Source of the DNA: an uncultured Muribaculaceae bacterium
GTDB taxonomy: Bacteria > Bacteroidota > Bacteroidia > Bacteroidales > Muribaculaceae
Direction: 5' to 3'
Length of the DNA: 64,000 nucleotides
Assembly (NCBI GenBank): GCA_910586565.1
Contig: CAJUIT010000001.1
Location: 124,001-188,000, forward strand
The notes under the pieces are model-generated. The model was not told where the DNA came from, did not search any database, and saw nothing but the letters and a program-made list of their open reading frames with translations. Each line of letters begins with the position of its first letter. Within the stretch, counting starts at the first letter, position 1. Made by a program: the position numbers and the translations under genes. Shown here in pieces: positions 1 to 9,085 of this stretch.

Positions 1-705
1 CGCGTCATTAAACCGCTTCGCAGACCCACTGAACAGCGTTCGCTGATAAAGAAATATATCATTCAGCGTGAAGCTGCGGCGCAACATATCTGCCGATACA
101 TTGGAAACAGGAGCTGAGGAATTTTCACTCGGCTCATCAACATCGGCATCTTCTGCCTCCTCAAATTCGCTGCTTTCTGCAATTGATTCGGCCGTTTTCT
201 CATCACTCTCCTCATCAACCTCCACATCTTCAGCAGTGTCGTTGATTTCCGTAACAGCTTCATCCTCCTCCGATTCTTCTGCCTCGCGGCGGGCGCGCTC
301 AACTGCATCATCAAGCGCAGCCTCTTCTTCGCTCGGTTCAGGAGTATCAATCACGGTTTCATGCTCAGAGGTTTCGTTAGCGGCAACATCATTACGCAAC
401 TCCTCAATCTCATCGCGAATTATGTTGTCGGTCAGTTCCTCGATTCGGCTGTCCTCATCCGCTTCGGCAACAGGAGCGCTTTCATCGCAAGGCGCAGGCT
501 CACTTTCAAATTGTTCAAGATAATCGCCGACAGAAACCTCTGCGTCATTATGTGAGCGCATTTCATTGTCGTTGGCCAAAGCCGCAAGATTGTTGATTTT
601 TTCGCATAATCCGGGAGTTAGAGTTCCGTCGGAGTCCTTGATTTCGAGCAGCTGCTCGGCTATGTCGGCAGTGAGATGCAACATCTCGTCGAGGTAGTCT
701 TTCAT
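1..705 (-). CDS. Acidic hypothetical protein, C-terminus beyond window edge
   Basis: An open frame runs from ATG at 705 (MKDYLDEML) to the window edge, giving 235 visible residues. Residues about 60-200 are very acidic and low in complexity (runs of Glu, Asp, Ser). A more ordered block starts near residue 208 (SFTLNDIFLYQRTLFSG), which resembles a motif I recall in conserved Bacteroidales hypothetical proteins. The C-terminus is missing because the gene leaves the window. No enzymatic motif is visible and the function is unknown. Overlapping frames on both strands here are low-complexity shadows of this gene. Confidence 0.72.
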   Translation of the reverse strand, partial: MKDYLDEMLHLTADIAEQLLEIKDSDGTLTPGLCEKINNLAALANDNEMRSHNDAEVSVGDYLEQFESEPAPCDESAPVAEADEDSRIEELTDNIIRDEIEELRNDVAANETSEHETVIDTPEPSEEEAALDDAVERARREAEESEEDEAVTEINDTAEDVEVDEESDEKTAESIAESSEFEEAEDADVDEPSENSSAPVSNVSADMLRRSFTLNDIFLYQRTLFSGSAKRFNDA

Positions 706-828
706 ATCTATCGGTTTATCTGTTTACGGAATTGACCTGAACGGAATCGAATCATTTGAATTAATGCATTAAGGGCAACTCCGAATTGTTAACAAGTTGA
801 ACGTGAATTTTGATTTCCGGCAGCCGGT

Positions 829-2037
829 TTATGCATCGGGGAACGCTTTGAGCAGGTAGTCCGACAATGCTTTGGTTACGATTGCCCGCTTGCACTTGAA
901 GTCGTTGACCATCAGCACAACTGCATGCGTAGGCGTGCCACTGTCGTCAATCTTATAGCCTGCAAAGCATTGCACGCCATTCATGCTACCGCTCTTCAAC
1001 AAAAGTTTCCCCTCCAATGGAGTGTCTTTAAGGAATCTCTTAACGGTTCCTTCCATTCCCGCAGCGGGAAAAAGGGATGTATAGAGTGCGGCTCTGTCAG
1101 ATTGACTCATTGCCTGCAAAAGGTCGGCCATAAAGCGGGGTGTCACCTTACTGTTGCGAGTTAATCCGCTACCATCGAAAATGATGCAATTTCCGGTATT
1201 CAGCCCCATAGCCGATATAGCGCTCTGCTCGGCCTCAAGTGCATCCGCTCGTGAATAGCCTGCGGCGAGCTGTCGAAGCATCGCTTCGGCGTAGAGATTA
1301 TGGCTCTTTTCCATCATCTCGCGTAATATGATTTTTGTCGGTGGGGAATAATGCTGAATCATCAATATTTCGGCACAATCATCGGTTTTGCTGTCGGGGA
1401 TGGGTGACAGAACCCTGATGCTGTCACTCTCAAGTCGCGCTGTCAATGCCGACTTGAAGGCCTCCCCAGGATTGAGGATGGCTCTGTCAGCCCCACGGGT
1501 ATTCTCCTTATAGTTAACTGCATACAATCCTGCTCCGTAGGCCCATTTTAAATCTTCAACTTCCCATTTCGGCAACGGTCCCTGATCGGAAAACCCGGAG
1601 GCATCACAAACAATATTTCCACAAATGCGGTTGATTCCCGAACGCACCACCACAGCGCAGATTGAATCAATCACCCCGGCACATCCCGCCAATCGGGAGC
1701 TTTCAAGTGTCGGGTCGCCGCTTCCGGCAATTATTATATCGCCATAAAAAGTTGAATCGACCTGCTCGCCCTGAAAAAACACCTCGGTAAGGAACGTGTC
1801 GTTCTCTTTTCCTGCGGTAAGCGATGCTGCTGCCGTCACGCATTTGAGAATACTTGCCGGTGTCAGCATCCTGTCGGGGTTTTGCGAAGCCAAATCCTTC
1901 CCGGTATTGAGGTCGCGAATCATAACCCCGATATTGACCCCTTTGGCACGTGGAATGCTTAGTGGTGCCACGGCTGTTGCCGAGAGCACGGTCATTACCA
2001 GGGTAATTATTATTGATGTAATTCTTACTTTCTTCAT
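829..2037 (-). CDS. dacB: D-alanyl-D-alanine carboxypeptidase/endopeptidase (PBP4, peptidase S13)
   Basis: A periplasmic penicillin-binding protein that trims or cleaves D-Ala-containing peptidoglycan cross-links. From the chosen start (MKKVRITSII) it has 402 residues with an N-terminal signal segment. All three S13 motifs are visible: SILK with the nucleophile at Ser62, SHN at 245-247 and KSG at 348-350. An in-frame ATG ten codons upstream is less likely, because a TAACTTTG promoter element at 2075-2082 would put the transcript start about there. The gene stands alone and diverges from tatA. Family assignment is firm; the exact activity (DD-carboxypeptidase versus endopeptidase) is inferred from the family. 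Confidence 0.93.
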   Translation of the reverse strand: MKKVRITSIIITLVMTVLSATAVAPLSIPRAKGVNIGVMIRDLNTGKDLASQNPDRMLTPASILKCVTAAASLTAGKENDTFLTEVFFQGEQVDSTFYGDIIIAGSGDPTLESSRLAGCAGVIDSICAVVVRSGINRICGNIVCDASGFSDQGPLPKWEVEDLKWAYGAGLYAVNYKENTRGADRAILNPGEAFKSALTARLESDSIRVLSPIPDSKTDDCAEILMIQHYSPPTKIILREMMEKSHNLYAEAMLRQLAAGYSRADALEAEQSAISAMGLNTGNCIIFDGSGLTRNSKVTPRFMADLLQAMSQSDRAALYTSLFPAAGMEGTVKRFLKDTPLEGKLLLKSGSMNGVQCFAGYKIDDSGTPTHAVVLMVNDFKCKRAIVTKALSDYLLKAFPDA

Positions 2038-2074
2038 TAATAAGCTCAACTGCAAATTTGTCAGCAATTTCCTG

Positions 2075-2082
2075 CAAAGTTA
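2075..2082 (-). promoter_or_regulatory. Bacteroidota -7 promoter element for dacB
   Basis: On the minus strand this reads TAACTTTG, matching the TAnnTTTG consensus, about 38 bp upstream of the dacB start. No good TTTG -33 box was found at 19-20 bp spacing, so the call rests on the -7 element and position only. Confidence 0.45.
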
Positions 2083-2330
2083 GCAAAAGATTGCGGCAGC
2101 ACGGGCGTTTCCCAACGGCTTAATCCTTAACAAATGGTAAATTATTACCTGCAATAATGGTCTATCGCACGGTTTTGCCTAATTTTACAAGCAAATAATT
2201 TGGAGCATGCATCTCCAAAATTTCAAACATCGGCTGTTGAGACAAGACTACCGCATTTTCAGTCTTCCCCTAATAGCTGCAACCGTTTAACCTATTTGCC
2301 CCCGAAGCTTAACTTTAAACACTTTTAGCA

Positions 2331-2570
2331 ATGGCTGCAACCTCGTTAACAATGATGCTTCCCCTTTTCATAGGTGGCCTGCGTGGTTGGGAAATAATCA
2401 TTATCGTGCTGGTAATCCTGCTGCTTTTCGGCGGAAAGAAAATTCCCGAACTCATGAAGGGTGTAGGAAAAGGAATCCGTTCCTTCAAAGAGGGGATGAA
2501 GGAGGTGAATGATGAAATCAATTCATCTTCCTCATCCAACGCGACAGATTCAACCGATAAGGATAAATAA
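2331..2570 (+). CDS. tatA: Sec-independent translocase protein TatA
   Basis: Pore-forming subunit of the twin-arginine translocase in the inner membrane, which exports folded proteins. The 79-residue protein has the expected single N-terminal membrane helix (about residues 20-37), the FGGKKIPEL hinge, a Gly/Lys-rich amphipathic helix and a polar Ser/Asp tail. It lies 28 bp before tatC. No tatB is present here; as in other Bacteroidota, one TatA/E-type protein probably serves both roles (inference). Confidence 0.95.
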   Translation: MAATSLTMMLPLFIGGLRGWEIIIIVLVILLLFGGKKIPELMKGVGKGIRSFKEGMKEVNDEINSSSSSNATDSTDKDK

Positions 2571-2598
2571 AGAAAATCGCACTTTGCCGGAGTCACTG

Positions 2599-3420
2599 AT
2601 GAGCGGCGGAAACACTTCGCAACAGGAAATGTCATTCTGGGAGCATCTCGATGCACTCAGGGGTGTCATGTTCCGTGCCATCGCTTTGCTCTTTGCAGCA
2701 GGCGTGATTCTTTTCATCTTTATGCCCGACATTTTCGATTCAGTAATTCTCGGGCCATGTCGCGGCGATTTCATCACTTATCGCCTGTTCGACAAACTGG
2801 CAGCGCTTTTCCCTCAGTTGCATGGTGACACACCTGCCACCGATTTCAGCATAAGTCTGATAAACATACAGCTTGCATCGCAATTCTTTATCCACATGTC
2901 GGCCTCATGCTGGCTCGCTTTGGTGATTTGCTTTCCTGTGCTCATCTACTTTCTTTGGGGATTCGTCAAGCCCGGACTTTATGAGAACGAGCGCCGCGGC
3001 GCGCGACGTGCATTCCTGTTCGGAAACACAATGTTCTTTCTCGGGGTCGGGGTAGGCTACTTTCTGGTGTTCCCGCTAACTGTCCGGTTTCTGGCCGACT
3101 ATCAACTCAGCGAACTTATCCCCAACCAAATTTCCATCGACAGCTACATGGACACATTCATCACCATTGTGCTGATGATGGGATTGTTGTTCGAGCTCCC
3201 ATTGCTTGCGTGGCTGCTTGGGCGCATGGGGTTGCTAACCCGCCAATTCTTTTCTCGATACCGCCGCCATGCAATAGTCGCGCTTTTAATCCTCGCTGCA
3301 ATCATTACCCCTACGGGCGACCCTGTAACCCTCTTCGTGGTTTTTATTCCCGTTTACATGCTTTGGGAGTTTAGCGCCTGCCTTCTTCCGGTCAGCAACG
3401 CCACTCAATCTGACGAATAA
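2599..3420 (+). CDS. tatC: Twin-arginine translocase subunit TatC
   Basis: Polytopic inner-membrane receptor for twin-arginine signal peptides. The 273-residue protein starts MSGGNTSQQEMSFWEHLDAL, and FWEHLDALRG is the conserved cytoplasmic N-terminal motif before the first membrane helix. About six hydrophobic segments follow, with a long periplasmic loop after the first. The chosen start gives the usual TatC length; the open frame also extends upstream over the end of tatA, but that stretch is not TatC-like. It forms an operon with tatA and ends at residues SDE before TAA. Confidence 0.95.
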   Translation: MSGGNTSQQEMSFWEHLDALRGVMFRAIALLFAAGVILFIFMPDIFDSVILGPCRGDFITYRLFDKLAALFPQLHGDTPATDFSISLINIQLASQFFIHMSASCWLALVICFPVLIYFLWGFVKPGLYENERRGARRAFLFGNTMFFLGVGVGYFLVFPLTVRFLADYQLSELIPNQISIDSYMDTFITIVLMMGLLFELPLLAWLLGRMGLLTRQFFSRYRRHAIVALLILAAIITPTGDPVTLFVVFIPVYMLWEFSACLLPVSNATQSDE

Positions 3421-3620
3421 GCGGAAGGTTGCTTCAAGAATCTGCCGCAACGCTCAATCTGCACTTCAAAGCTTGTTGCCTCGGTCATGTTTTTGGGCAC
3501 TGTGACACCTCGTTCTGATATTTTTTTGTAATTTCGCATGTTGAAAGCTATGCGATATCGTTTCGGCCTGCAGTTGAGCGTGTCGCCCGGCTCTAATTTC
3601 GGCAACACGAACACAACAGC

Positions 3621-4217
3621 ATGGTAAGCAAAACGCGCGAACGTCTGATTGAAGTGGCAAGCCAACTCTTTGTACGCAAAGGGGTGGAAAACACAACCAT
3701 GCTCGACATAGCCAACGCATCGGAGAAAGGGCGCCGCACAATCTACACTTATTTTAAAAATAAGAAAGAGATTCAGCAAGCCATTATCGAGCGTGAGAGC
3801 GAACAGATGGTGAGCCGTCTGCGAAAAATCGCGAAAAGCTCCTCCGGTTCAGCAGCCGAAAAACTCGATAGTTTCCTCGTGCAGAGTTTCGAGCTTTCCG
3901 ACACTTCGCCATCAGGCCGCAACCACGAATATCTGTCGTGGTTGAAATTGCTTGAAGGGAACCGCGCCGGGAAAACCCGCCGAATGGCGCTTTTAAAGCA
4001 GATCGACATTCTGAAGGAAATTCTCAATGAAGGAGTCGACTCCGGAGAATTCAACCCGCAAGCAGCCGAACAGGCGCTTCCGTTGCTCACATTGCTGATT
4101 CATAGCCGCGACAGTGATTCGCAACGGGAGATACTAAAGCTTTCGGGAGTAGGGGAGGCTAATGCGGCACAAAAAATCATAAGGTTTGTAATCTCCTCGA
4201 TTACTATCCGCAACTGA
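3621..4217 (+). CDS. TetR/AcrR-family transcriptional regulator
   Basis: A DNA-binding repressor-type regulator of 198 residues. Residues 5-50 form the TetR helix-turn-helix (ERLIEVASQLFVRKGVENT, then TIYTYFKNKKEI), the most conserved part of the family. The remaining helical domain would bind a ligand that cannot be named from sequence. It lies 32 bp upstream of fabG on the same strand, so it may be co-transcribed and might control a fatty-acid-related function (inference from context only). The 200 bp upstream contains TAATTTCG elements that resemble weak -7 boxes. Confidence 0.9.
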   Translation: MVSKTRERLIEVASQLFVRKGVENTTMLDIANASEKGRRTIYTYFKNKKEIQQAIIERESEQMVSRLRKIAKSSSGSAAEKLDSFLVQSFELSDTSPSGRNHEYLSWLKLLEGNRAGKTRRMALLKQIDILKEILNEGVDSGEFNPQAAEQALPLLTLLIHSRDSDSQREILKLSGVGEANAAQKIIRFVISSITIRN

Positions 4218-4249
4218 AACTAACAACGTTAAATTCCAATAACATCACA

Positions 4250-4996
4250 ATGAAATTACTTGAAGGAAAAACCGCTATCGTCACAGGCGCAGCCCGTGGC
4301 ATCGGTAAGGAAATCGCATTGCGTTTCGCCCGCGAAGGCGCAAACATCGCTTTCACCGACCTTGTAATCGATGAAAACGGCAAAAAAACTGAAGAAGAAA
4401 TTGCAGCACTTGGTGTTAAAGTAAAAGGTTACGCTTCCAATGCCGCCGATTTCGCACAGACCGAGGAAGTGGTTAAGGAAATCCACAAGGACTTCGGCTC
4501 AATCGATATCCTCGTAAACAATGCCGGCATCACAAAAGACGGTTTGATGATGCGCATGACTGAAGCTCAGTGGGATGCCGTTATCGCCGTAAACCTCAAG
4601 AGCGCATTCAACTTCATTCACGCTGTGCTCCCCATCATGCTCCGTCAGAAGAGCGGCTCCATCATCAACATGGCATCGGTTGTTGGTGTTCACGGTAATG
4701 CAGGCCAGAGCAACTACGCAGCTTCGAAAGCAGGCCTCATCGCTCTCGCAAAGAGCGTGGCACAGGAAGTGGGCTCACGCGGCATCCGCGCCAACGCAAT
4801 CGCTCCCGGCTTCATCGAAACTGCAATGACAGCAGCTCTCCCCGACGACGTTCGCGCCGAATGGTGCAAGAAAATTCCTCTGCGCCGCGGCGGTAAAGTC
4901 GACGATATCGCTAACGTTGCCACATTCCTTGCCTCCGACATGTCATCCTACGTTACCGGTCAGGTTATCCAGGTTGACGGCGGCATGAACATGTAA
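4250..4996 (+). CDS. fabG: 3-oxoacyl-[acyl-carrier-protein] reductase
   Basis: NADPH-dependent reductase of fatty-acid synthesis that converts 3-oxoacyl-ACP to 3-hydroxyacyl-ACP. It is a classical short-chain dehydrogenase of 248 residues. Visible are the TGAARGIG cofactor motif at 12-19, NNAG at 90-93 and the catalytic Ser143, Tyr156 and Lys160 (SNYAASK). The ending VDGGMNM is typical of FabG. It follows the TetR-type gene closely and a hairpin with a T-run follows downstream. Highly biased codon use suggests strong expression. Confidence 0.96.
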   Translation: MKLLEGKTAIVTGAARGIGKEIALRFAREGANIAFTDLVIDENGKKTEEEIAALGVKVKGYASNAADFAQTEEVVKEIHKDFGSIDILVNNAGITKDGLMMRMTEAQWDAVIAVNLKSAFNFIHAVLPIMLRQKSGSIINMASVVGVHGNAGQSNYAASKAGLIALAKSVAQEVGSRGIRANAIAPGFIETAMTAALPDDVRAEWCKKIPLRRGGKVDDIANVATFLASDMSSYVTGQVIQVDGGMNM

Positions 4997-5069
4997 TCCG
5001 GTCGAGGAAATTATAAGCCTCTTTTTTGCGCGCGATAATTTCCATGCCCCCAATGCATAAAAGCAGTTG

Positions 5070-5114
5070 AAACAGGCGCGCAGCCGCAAACGGGCTGCGC
5101 GTGCCTGTTTTTCA
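5070..5114 (+). terminator. Intrinsic terminator after fabG
   Basis: AAACAGGC and GCGCAGCC pair with GGCTGCGC and GCCTGTTT across a short loop, with a two-base bulge, and the stem runs directly into a T-run. It lies about 75 bp after the fabG stop. Confidence 0.8.
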
Positions 5115-5174
5115 TCTCCGGTAGCATCTCCGGCTGCAATACCGGCACAACACACTAACCCAGCATCAGAAACA

Positions 5175-5765
5175 ATGCTTAACTACAACACCTCCTTAGC
5201 ACCGCTGACACTTCCGGAATATGGCCGAAACATACAGCGAATGGTCGAGCACTGCCTCTCTATAGAGGACCGTGACGAGCGCACAAAATGCGCGTTCACC
5301 ATCGTCAAATCAATGGGCAATCTTTTCCCGGAACTGCGTGCGCCCGAAAATGAGCACAAACTTTGGGACCACCTCATGATTATGTCGAACTTTTCACTCG
5401 ACATCGACTTTCCGTGCGAAGTGCTGCGGGCAGAGGATTTGAACACATCGCCCGAGCGCGTTGACTATCCGCAAGGCCCCATCCGCTACCGCCACTACGG
5501 AAAGATTACCCAGCAGATGATCGACAAAGCCGCCTCGCTCGAACCCGGCGAAGAGCGCGATCAGGTGGTGCTTCTCCTTGCCAACCACATGAAGAAACAA
5601 ATGCTGGCTCTGAACCCCGACGGGGTTGACGATGCCAAAATTTTCAGCGACTTGCTCGAACTTTCACACGGCGCCATCCGCCTCGACCCGTCGCAGGTGC
5701 GGCTCCATGAATTCAAGGAGATGCCTGTTGCCACCACAGGCAAGAAGAAAAAGAAAAAAGGCTGA
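5175..5765 (+). CDS. DUF4290 domain-containing protein
   Basis: A conserved Bacteroidota protein of 196 residues, recognised by its N-terminal block MLNYNTSLAPLTLPEYGRN and the following helical region (IVKSMGNLFPEL, KLWDHLMIMS). It ends in a lysine-rich tail. No biochemical role is established to my knowledge. The start at 5175 fits the family; the longer open frame upstream runs through the fabG terminator and is rejected. It is followed 27 bp later by rimM. In relatives I recall murA lying between these genes, and it is absent here. Confidence 0.88.
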   Translation: MLNYNTSLAPLTLPEYGRNIQRMVEHCLSIEDRDERTKCAFTIVKSMGNLFPELRAPENEHKLWDHLMIMSNFSLDIDFPCEVLRAEDLNTSPERVDYPQGPIRYRHYGKITQQMIDKAASLEPGEERDQVVLLLANHMKKQMLALNPDGVDDAKIFSDLLELSHGAIRLDPSQVRLHEFKEMPVATTGKKKKKKG

Positions 5766-5792
5766 TTGCCACAATCATAGAATCCTATCGGA

Positions 5793-6314
5793 ATGATTCG
5801 CGAAAATGAATTGAAATGTGTGGGAAAGCTGCTCAAACCACACGGAATCAACGGTGAAATCACAGTGCTGCTCACCGAGGATGTTGACTTGGCTCAGTTT
5901 AGTTGCATCGTGCTCCGGCTCGATGGAATTTTCGTGCCCTTTTTCCTCACAAATGTTCGCCCCAAAAGCAGCGAAACCGACCTCATTACAATCGATGGCA
6001 TCGACAATGAAATAGCTGCCGCCACGCTGTGTGGCAACGATGTTTTCGCGAAGAAAGACGAACTTCCCGAAGCTGAAGGCGATGCCGACGGTTTCTACGC
6101 CGCCGATTTGATTGGGTTCTCCATTGTCGATAATGACAAAAATCTTGGAAAAATCACCGGCATCGACGACACTACCGAGAATTATTTGTTTATAATAGAG
6201 AAAGCTGATGGCAGCCGCGGATTGATACCCGTGGCCGATGAATTCATAACAGGCATAGATGAGCACCAACGCGTCATCTCGATGAATCTCCCCGAGGGAC
6301 TCGCCGACCTGTGA
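5793..6314 (+). CDS. rimM: Ribosome maturation factor RimM
   Basis: A 16S rRNA processing factor that binds ribosomal protein S19 and helps assemble the 30S head. The 173-residue protein has the RimM N-terminal barrel (VGKLLKPHGINGEITV at about 10-25) and a C-terminal PRC barrel (YAADLIGFSIVD, then GLIPVADEFI) ending in the usual MNLPEGL. Length is normal. It follows the DUF4290 gene by 27 bp, probably in one operon. The long open frame on the opposite strand across this region is a codon-bias shadow. Confidence 0.93.
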   Translation: MIRENELKCVGKLLKPHGINGEITVLLTEDVDLAQFSCIVLRLDGIFVPFFLTNVRPKSSETDLITIDGIDNEIAAATLCGNDVFAKKDELPEAEGDADGFYAADLIGFSIVDNDKNLGKITGIDDTTENYLFIIEKADGSRGLIPVADEFITGIDEHQRVISMNLPEGLADL

Positions 6315-6365
6315 AGCCACGCTAATTATTAGACGACATAATATAACAAACTTAGAACAGACACC

Positions 6366-6665
6366 ATGGAATTTGATGAACTCAAAGCGGTGGAATTCAT
6401 GAACCGCTATCTCAACGAGAACGGCCGCAAGCCCTACGATGAAGATGAAGTAATCAACATCATCGACATGATATGGGATTACTACGAGGAAAACGGCCTG
6501 CTTGAAATTGAATCCGATCCCGATGATGATTTTGACGACGTCGAGTCGGAAGTGGTGGACTACGTGACACGCATGCTCCGCAAGGACAAGAACGCGGTTG
6601 TCGATGTTCAGGATGTACCCCTCCTTGTCAAGGCTGAAATGGCCTACGAGGATTCGGTAATCTGA
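6366..6665 (+). CDS. Small acidic conserved hypothetical protein
   Basis: A 99-residue, strongly acidic cytoplasmic protein with no signal peptide or membrane segment. It is predicted to be largely helical, with an Asp/Glu-rich centre (DPDDDFDDVESEVVDYV). Codon use matches the neighbouring core genes, supporting a real gene. It lies 51 bp after rimM and 50 bp before the OmpA-like gene, all on the plus strand. I do not recognise a named family. Confidence 0.8.
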   Translation: MEFDELKAVEFMNRYLNENGRKPYDEDEVINIIDMIWDYYEENGLLEIESDPDDDFDDVESEVVDYVTRMLRKDKNAVVDVQDVPLLVKAEMAYEDSVI

Positions 6666-6715
6666 CTCACTTCCAACCCCGATTGTAGCATCAACGACAA
6701 AATTTTTGCAACGCC

Positions 6716-7363
6716 ATGCGACTGAACAACATTCTACACATCCTACTCCCGGTGGCACTGATTTTACCTGCGGGCGCCTCTCATTGCAACGCACAGAAAA
6801 AAGATGCCTCTCAGGAACAACTTGTCGACCTGTCGGAACTCACTCTCGATGAGACTCTGATGCTTCCCGATGTGCCCGAAAAACAGGCTCCCTACGTAAC
6901 CAGCTACATGAAACGTGAGGCGCAGGCCCTTCACAAATTGGGCTACAAGGTTGAGACTACCCGTCATGGCGAAGTTGTGATTGCAACCATTCCGGCCGAC
7001 AAGCTTTTCGCACCCAATGATTCAACTCTTCTCCCCGGTGCAGCCAATGAGCTGAAGCCGTTCCTTCCATATTTCAGGACTCACGGCAAATTCAAGGTGA
7101 TACTGGCCATGCACTCCGACGACACCGGCTCAGACTCCTATCTCTATGAGCTTACCGAGCGCCGCATCCTGGCTCTGTATGGCTATTTCGACGAACATGC
7201 CGCACAAACCGACATGCTTCAGGGATACCCTATGGCCGACAGCGAACCGGTAAAAGATACTCCCAACACAAGCTACACCAACCGTCGCACCAACCGTAGG
7301 CTCGAAATCTACATTGTGCCCGGCCCTATGCTCATAATGGAGGCAAAAACAAAGAAAATCTAA
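6716..7363 (+). CDS. OmpA-family envelope protein
   Basis: A secreted, probably peptidoglycan-binding protein of 215 residues. It has an N-terminal signal peptide (hydrophobic core ILHILLPVALILPAG, cleavage near SHCNAQ). From about residue 95 it has an OmpA/MotB-like C-terminal domain: LFAPNDSTLLPGA, the helix YELTERRILALYGYF and the terminal NRRTNRRLEIYIVPG. No beta-barrel precedes the domain, so it is probably periplasmic and anchored through the cell wall. The specific role is unknown. Confidence 0.82.
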   Translation: MRLNNILHILLPVALILPAGASHCNAQKKDASQEQLVDLSELTLDETLMLPDVPEKQAPYVTSYMKREAQALHKLGYKVETTRHGEVVIATIPADKLFAPNDSTLLPGAANELKPFLPYFRTHGKFKVILAMHSDDTGSDSYLYELTERRILALYGYFDEHAAQTDMLQGYPMADSEPVKDTPNTSYTNRRTNRRLEIYIVPGPMLIMEAKTKKI

Positions 7364-7450
7364 TTAACGCGCATCTGTGGTACAAACGCCGCGGGGAGAT
7401 GTGTTAGTCATATTTTTACCGAACAGGCAACTACAACGGGAAAAATGTTG

Positions 7451-7458
7451 TAATTTTG
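7451..7458 (+). promoter_or_regulatory. Possible -7 promoter element upstream of proS
   Basis: TAATTTTG matches TAnnTTTG 123 bp upstream of proS. No clear -33 box was found at the expected spacing. If used, it gives proS a 5' leader of roughly 115 nt with no obvious structure. Confidence 0.35.
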
Positions 7459-7580
7459 CACTGTAATTCAAACGGAAGGGGAGAACATCGCCAATGGCCG
7501 ACTTGTGAATGGATAAATTCCGGTGCCGGCTAATGCGAAAAGCAATAACCGCTTATTAAAACAAAACCACATAACTTGCA

Positions 7581-9062
7581 ATGGCAAAGGAACTGAAAGA
7601 ATTAACCAAACGCAGCGAAAACTATTCGCAGTGGTACAACGATCTGGTGACAAAAGCCGATTTGGCCGAACAGTCGGCCGTGCGCGGCTGTATGGTAATC
7701 AAACCCTATGGATATGCCATTTGGGAAAAAATGCAGCATGAACTCGACCGCATGTTCAAGGAAACCGGTGTGCAGAACGCCTATTTCCCGCTTCTCATTC
7801 CGAAATCATTCCTCTGCCGCGAAGCCGAACATGTTGAAGGCTTTGCAAAGGAATGTGCCGTTGTTACACACTACCGCCTCAAGAACGATCCCAACGGCAA
7901 GGGGGTAATCGTTGACCCCGAAGCACGCCTTGAGGAGGAACTCATTGTGCGTCCCACATCCGAAACAATTATCTGGGGCACATACAAAAACTGGATTCAC
8001 AGCTACCGCGACCTCCCCATCCTCTGCAATCAGTGGGCCAACGTGATGCGCTGGGAAATGCGCACCCGCATGTTCCTGCGCACCTCCGAATTCCTTTGGC
8101 AGGAAGGCCACTGCGCCCACGCAACAGCCGAGGAATCGGAAGCACGCACCGTGCAGATGATTAACATCTACGCCGACTTCGCCGAGAAGTACATGGCCAT
8201 GCCTGTAATCAAAGGTGTGAAATCGCCCAACGAACGTTTCGCAGGTGCCGTCAACACCTACACAATCGAGGCTATGATGCAGGATGGCAAGGCTCTCCAG
8301 TCGGGAACCTCCCACAACCTCGGCCAGAACTTTGCAAAGGCATTCGATGTAACTTTCGTCAACAAGGAGAACAATCCCGAATACGTATGGGCAAACTCAT
8401 GGGGTGTATCCACCCGTCTGATGGGTGCGCTCATCATGACCCACTCCGACGACAACGGCCTTGTGCTTCCTCCGCATCTCGCTCCCATTCAGTGCGTGAT
8501 TATCCCCATCTCGAAGAATGCCGAGCAGCTTGCTGAAATCACCAAGGTGGTTGAACCCATAGTGAACGAGCTGCGCGCTTTGGGTGTGAGCGTCAAATAC
8601 GACGACGCCGACAACAAGCGCCCCGGCTTTAAATTTGCCGACTACGAACTCAAAGGTGTGCCCGTTCGTCTTGCAATCGGTGCCCGCGACATTGAGAACG
8701 GCACTGTTGAACTCATGCGCCGCGACACCCTTGAAAAGCAGGTTGAGCCGCTCGAAGGTATTGCACAATATGTGAAAAATCTGCTTGAAGAGATTCAGGA
8801 GAATATCTATCAGAAAGCCCTCCGTCACCGCGAATCCCTCACCCGCGAGGTCAACTCCTACGAAGAATTCAAAGAGGAGATTGAAAAAGGTGGCTTCCTG
8901 CTCTGCCATTGGGACGGCACCCCCGAAACCGAGGAAAAAATCAAGGCCGAAACCAAGGCGACAATCCGCTGCATTCCCCTCGAAGGCGACATGACACCCG
9001 GTGTGTGCATGGTTACAGGCAAACCCTCGAAACAGCGCGTAATCTTCGCACGCAGCTACTAA
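7581..9062 (+). CDS. proS: Proline--tRNA ligase
   Basis: Class II aminoacyl-tRNA synthetase charging tRNA-Pro in the cytoplasm. The 493-residue protein is the archaeal/eukaryote-like (type 3) form without the editing insertion. Landmarks are the N-terminal NYSQWYNDLV and YGYAIWEKMQ, RPTSETIIWG, motif 2 (RWEMRTRMFLRTSEFLWQEGH), GTSHNLGQNF, an anticodon-binding domain and a C-terminal region ending QRVIFARSY. Its stop codon overlaps an ATG of the next frame, suggesting coupling to the downstream glycosyltransferase. Confidence 0.97.
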   Translation: MAKELKELTKRSENYSQWYNDLVTKADLAEQSAVRGCMVIKPYGYAIWEKMQHELDRMFKETGVQNAYFPLLIPKSFLCREAEHVEGFAKECAVVTHYRLKNDPNGKGVIVDPEARLEEELIVRPTSETIIWGTYKNWIHSYRDLPILCNQWANVMRWEMRTRMFLRTSEFLWQEGHCAHATAEESEARTVQMINIYADFAEKYMAMPVIKGVKSPNERFAGAVNTYTIEAMMQDGKALQSGTSHNLGQNFAKAFDVTFVNKENNPEYVWANSWGVSTRLMGALIMTHSDDNGLVLPPHLAPIQCVIIPISKNAEQLAEITKVVEPIVNELRALGVSVKYDDADNKRPGFKFADYELKGVPVRLAIGARDIENGTVELMRRDTLEKQVEPLEGIAQYVKNLLEEIQENIYQKALRHRESLTREVNSYEEFKEEIEKGGFLLCHWDGTPETEEKIKAETKATIRCIPLEGDMTPGVCMVTGKPSKQRVIFARSY

Positions 9063-9085
9063 TGCTGTATAACAAATTTAACGCT

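Noticed and set aside
5775..6794. A 339-codon open frame on the minus strand opposite rimM and the two following genes
   Set aside because: It crosses three well-supported plus-strand genes, has Val/Phe-rich shadow composition and no family match.
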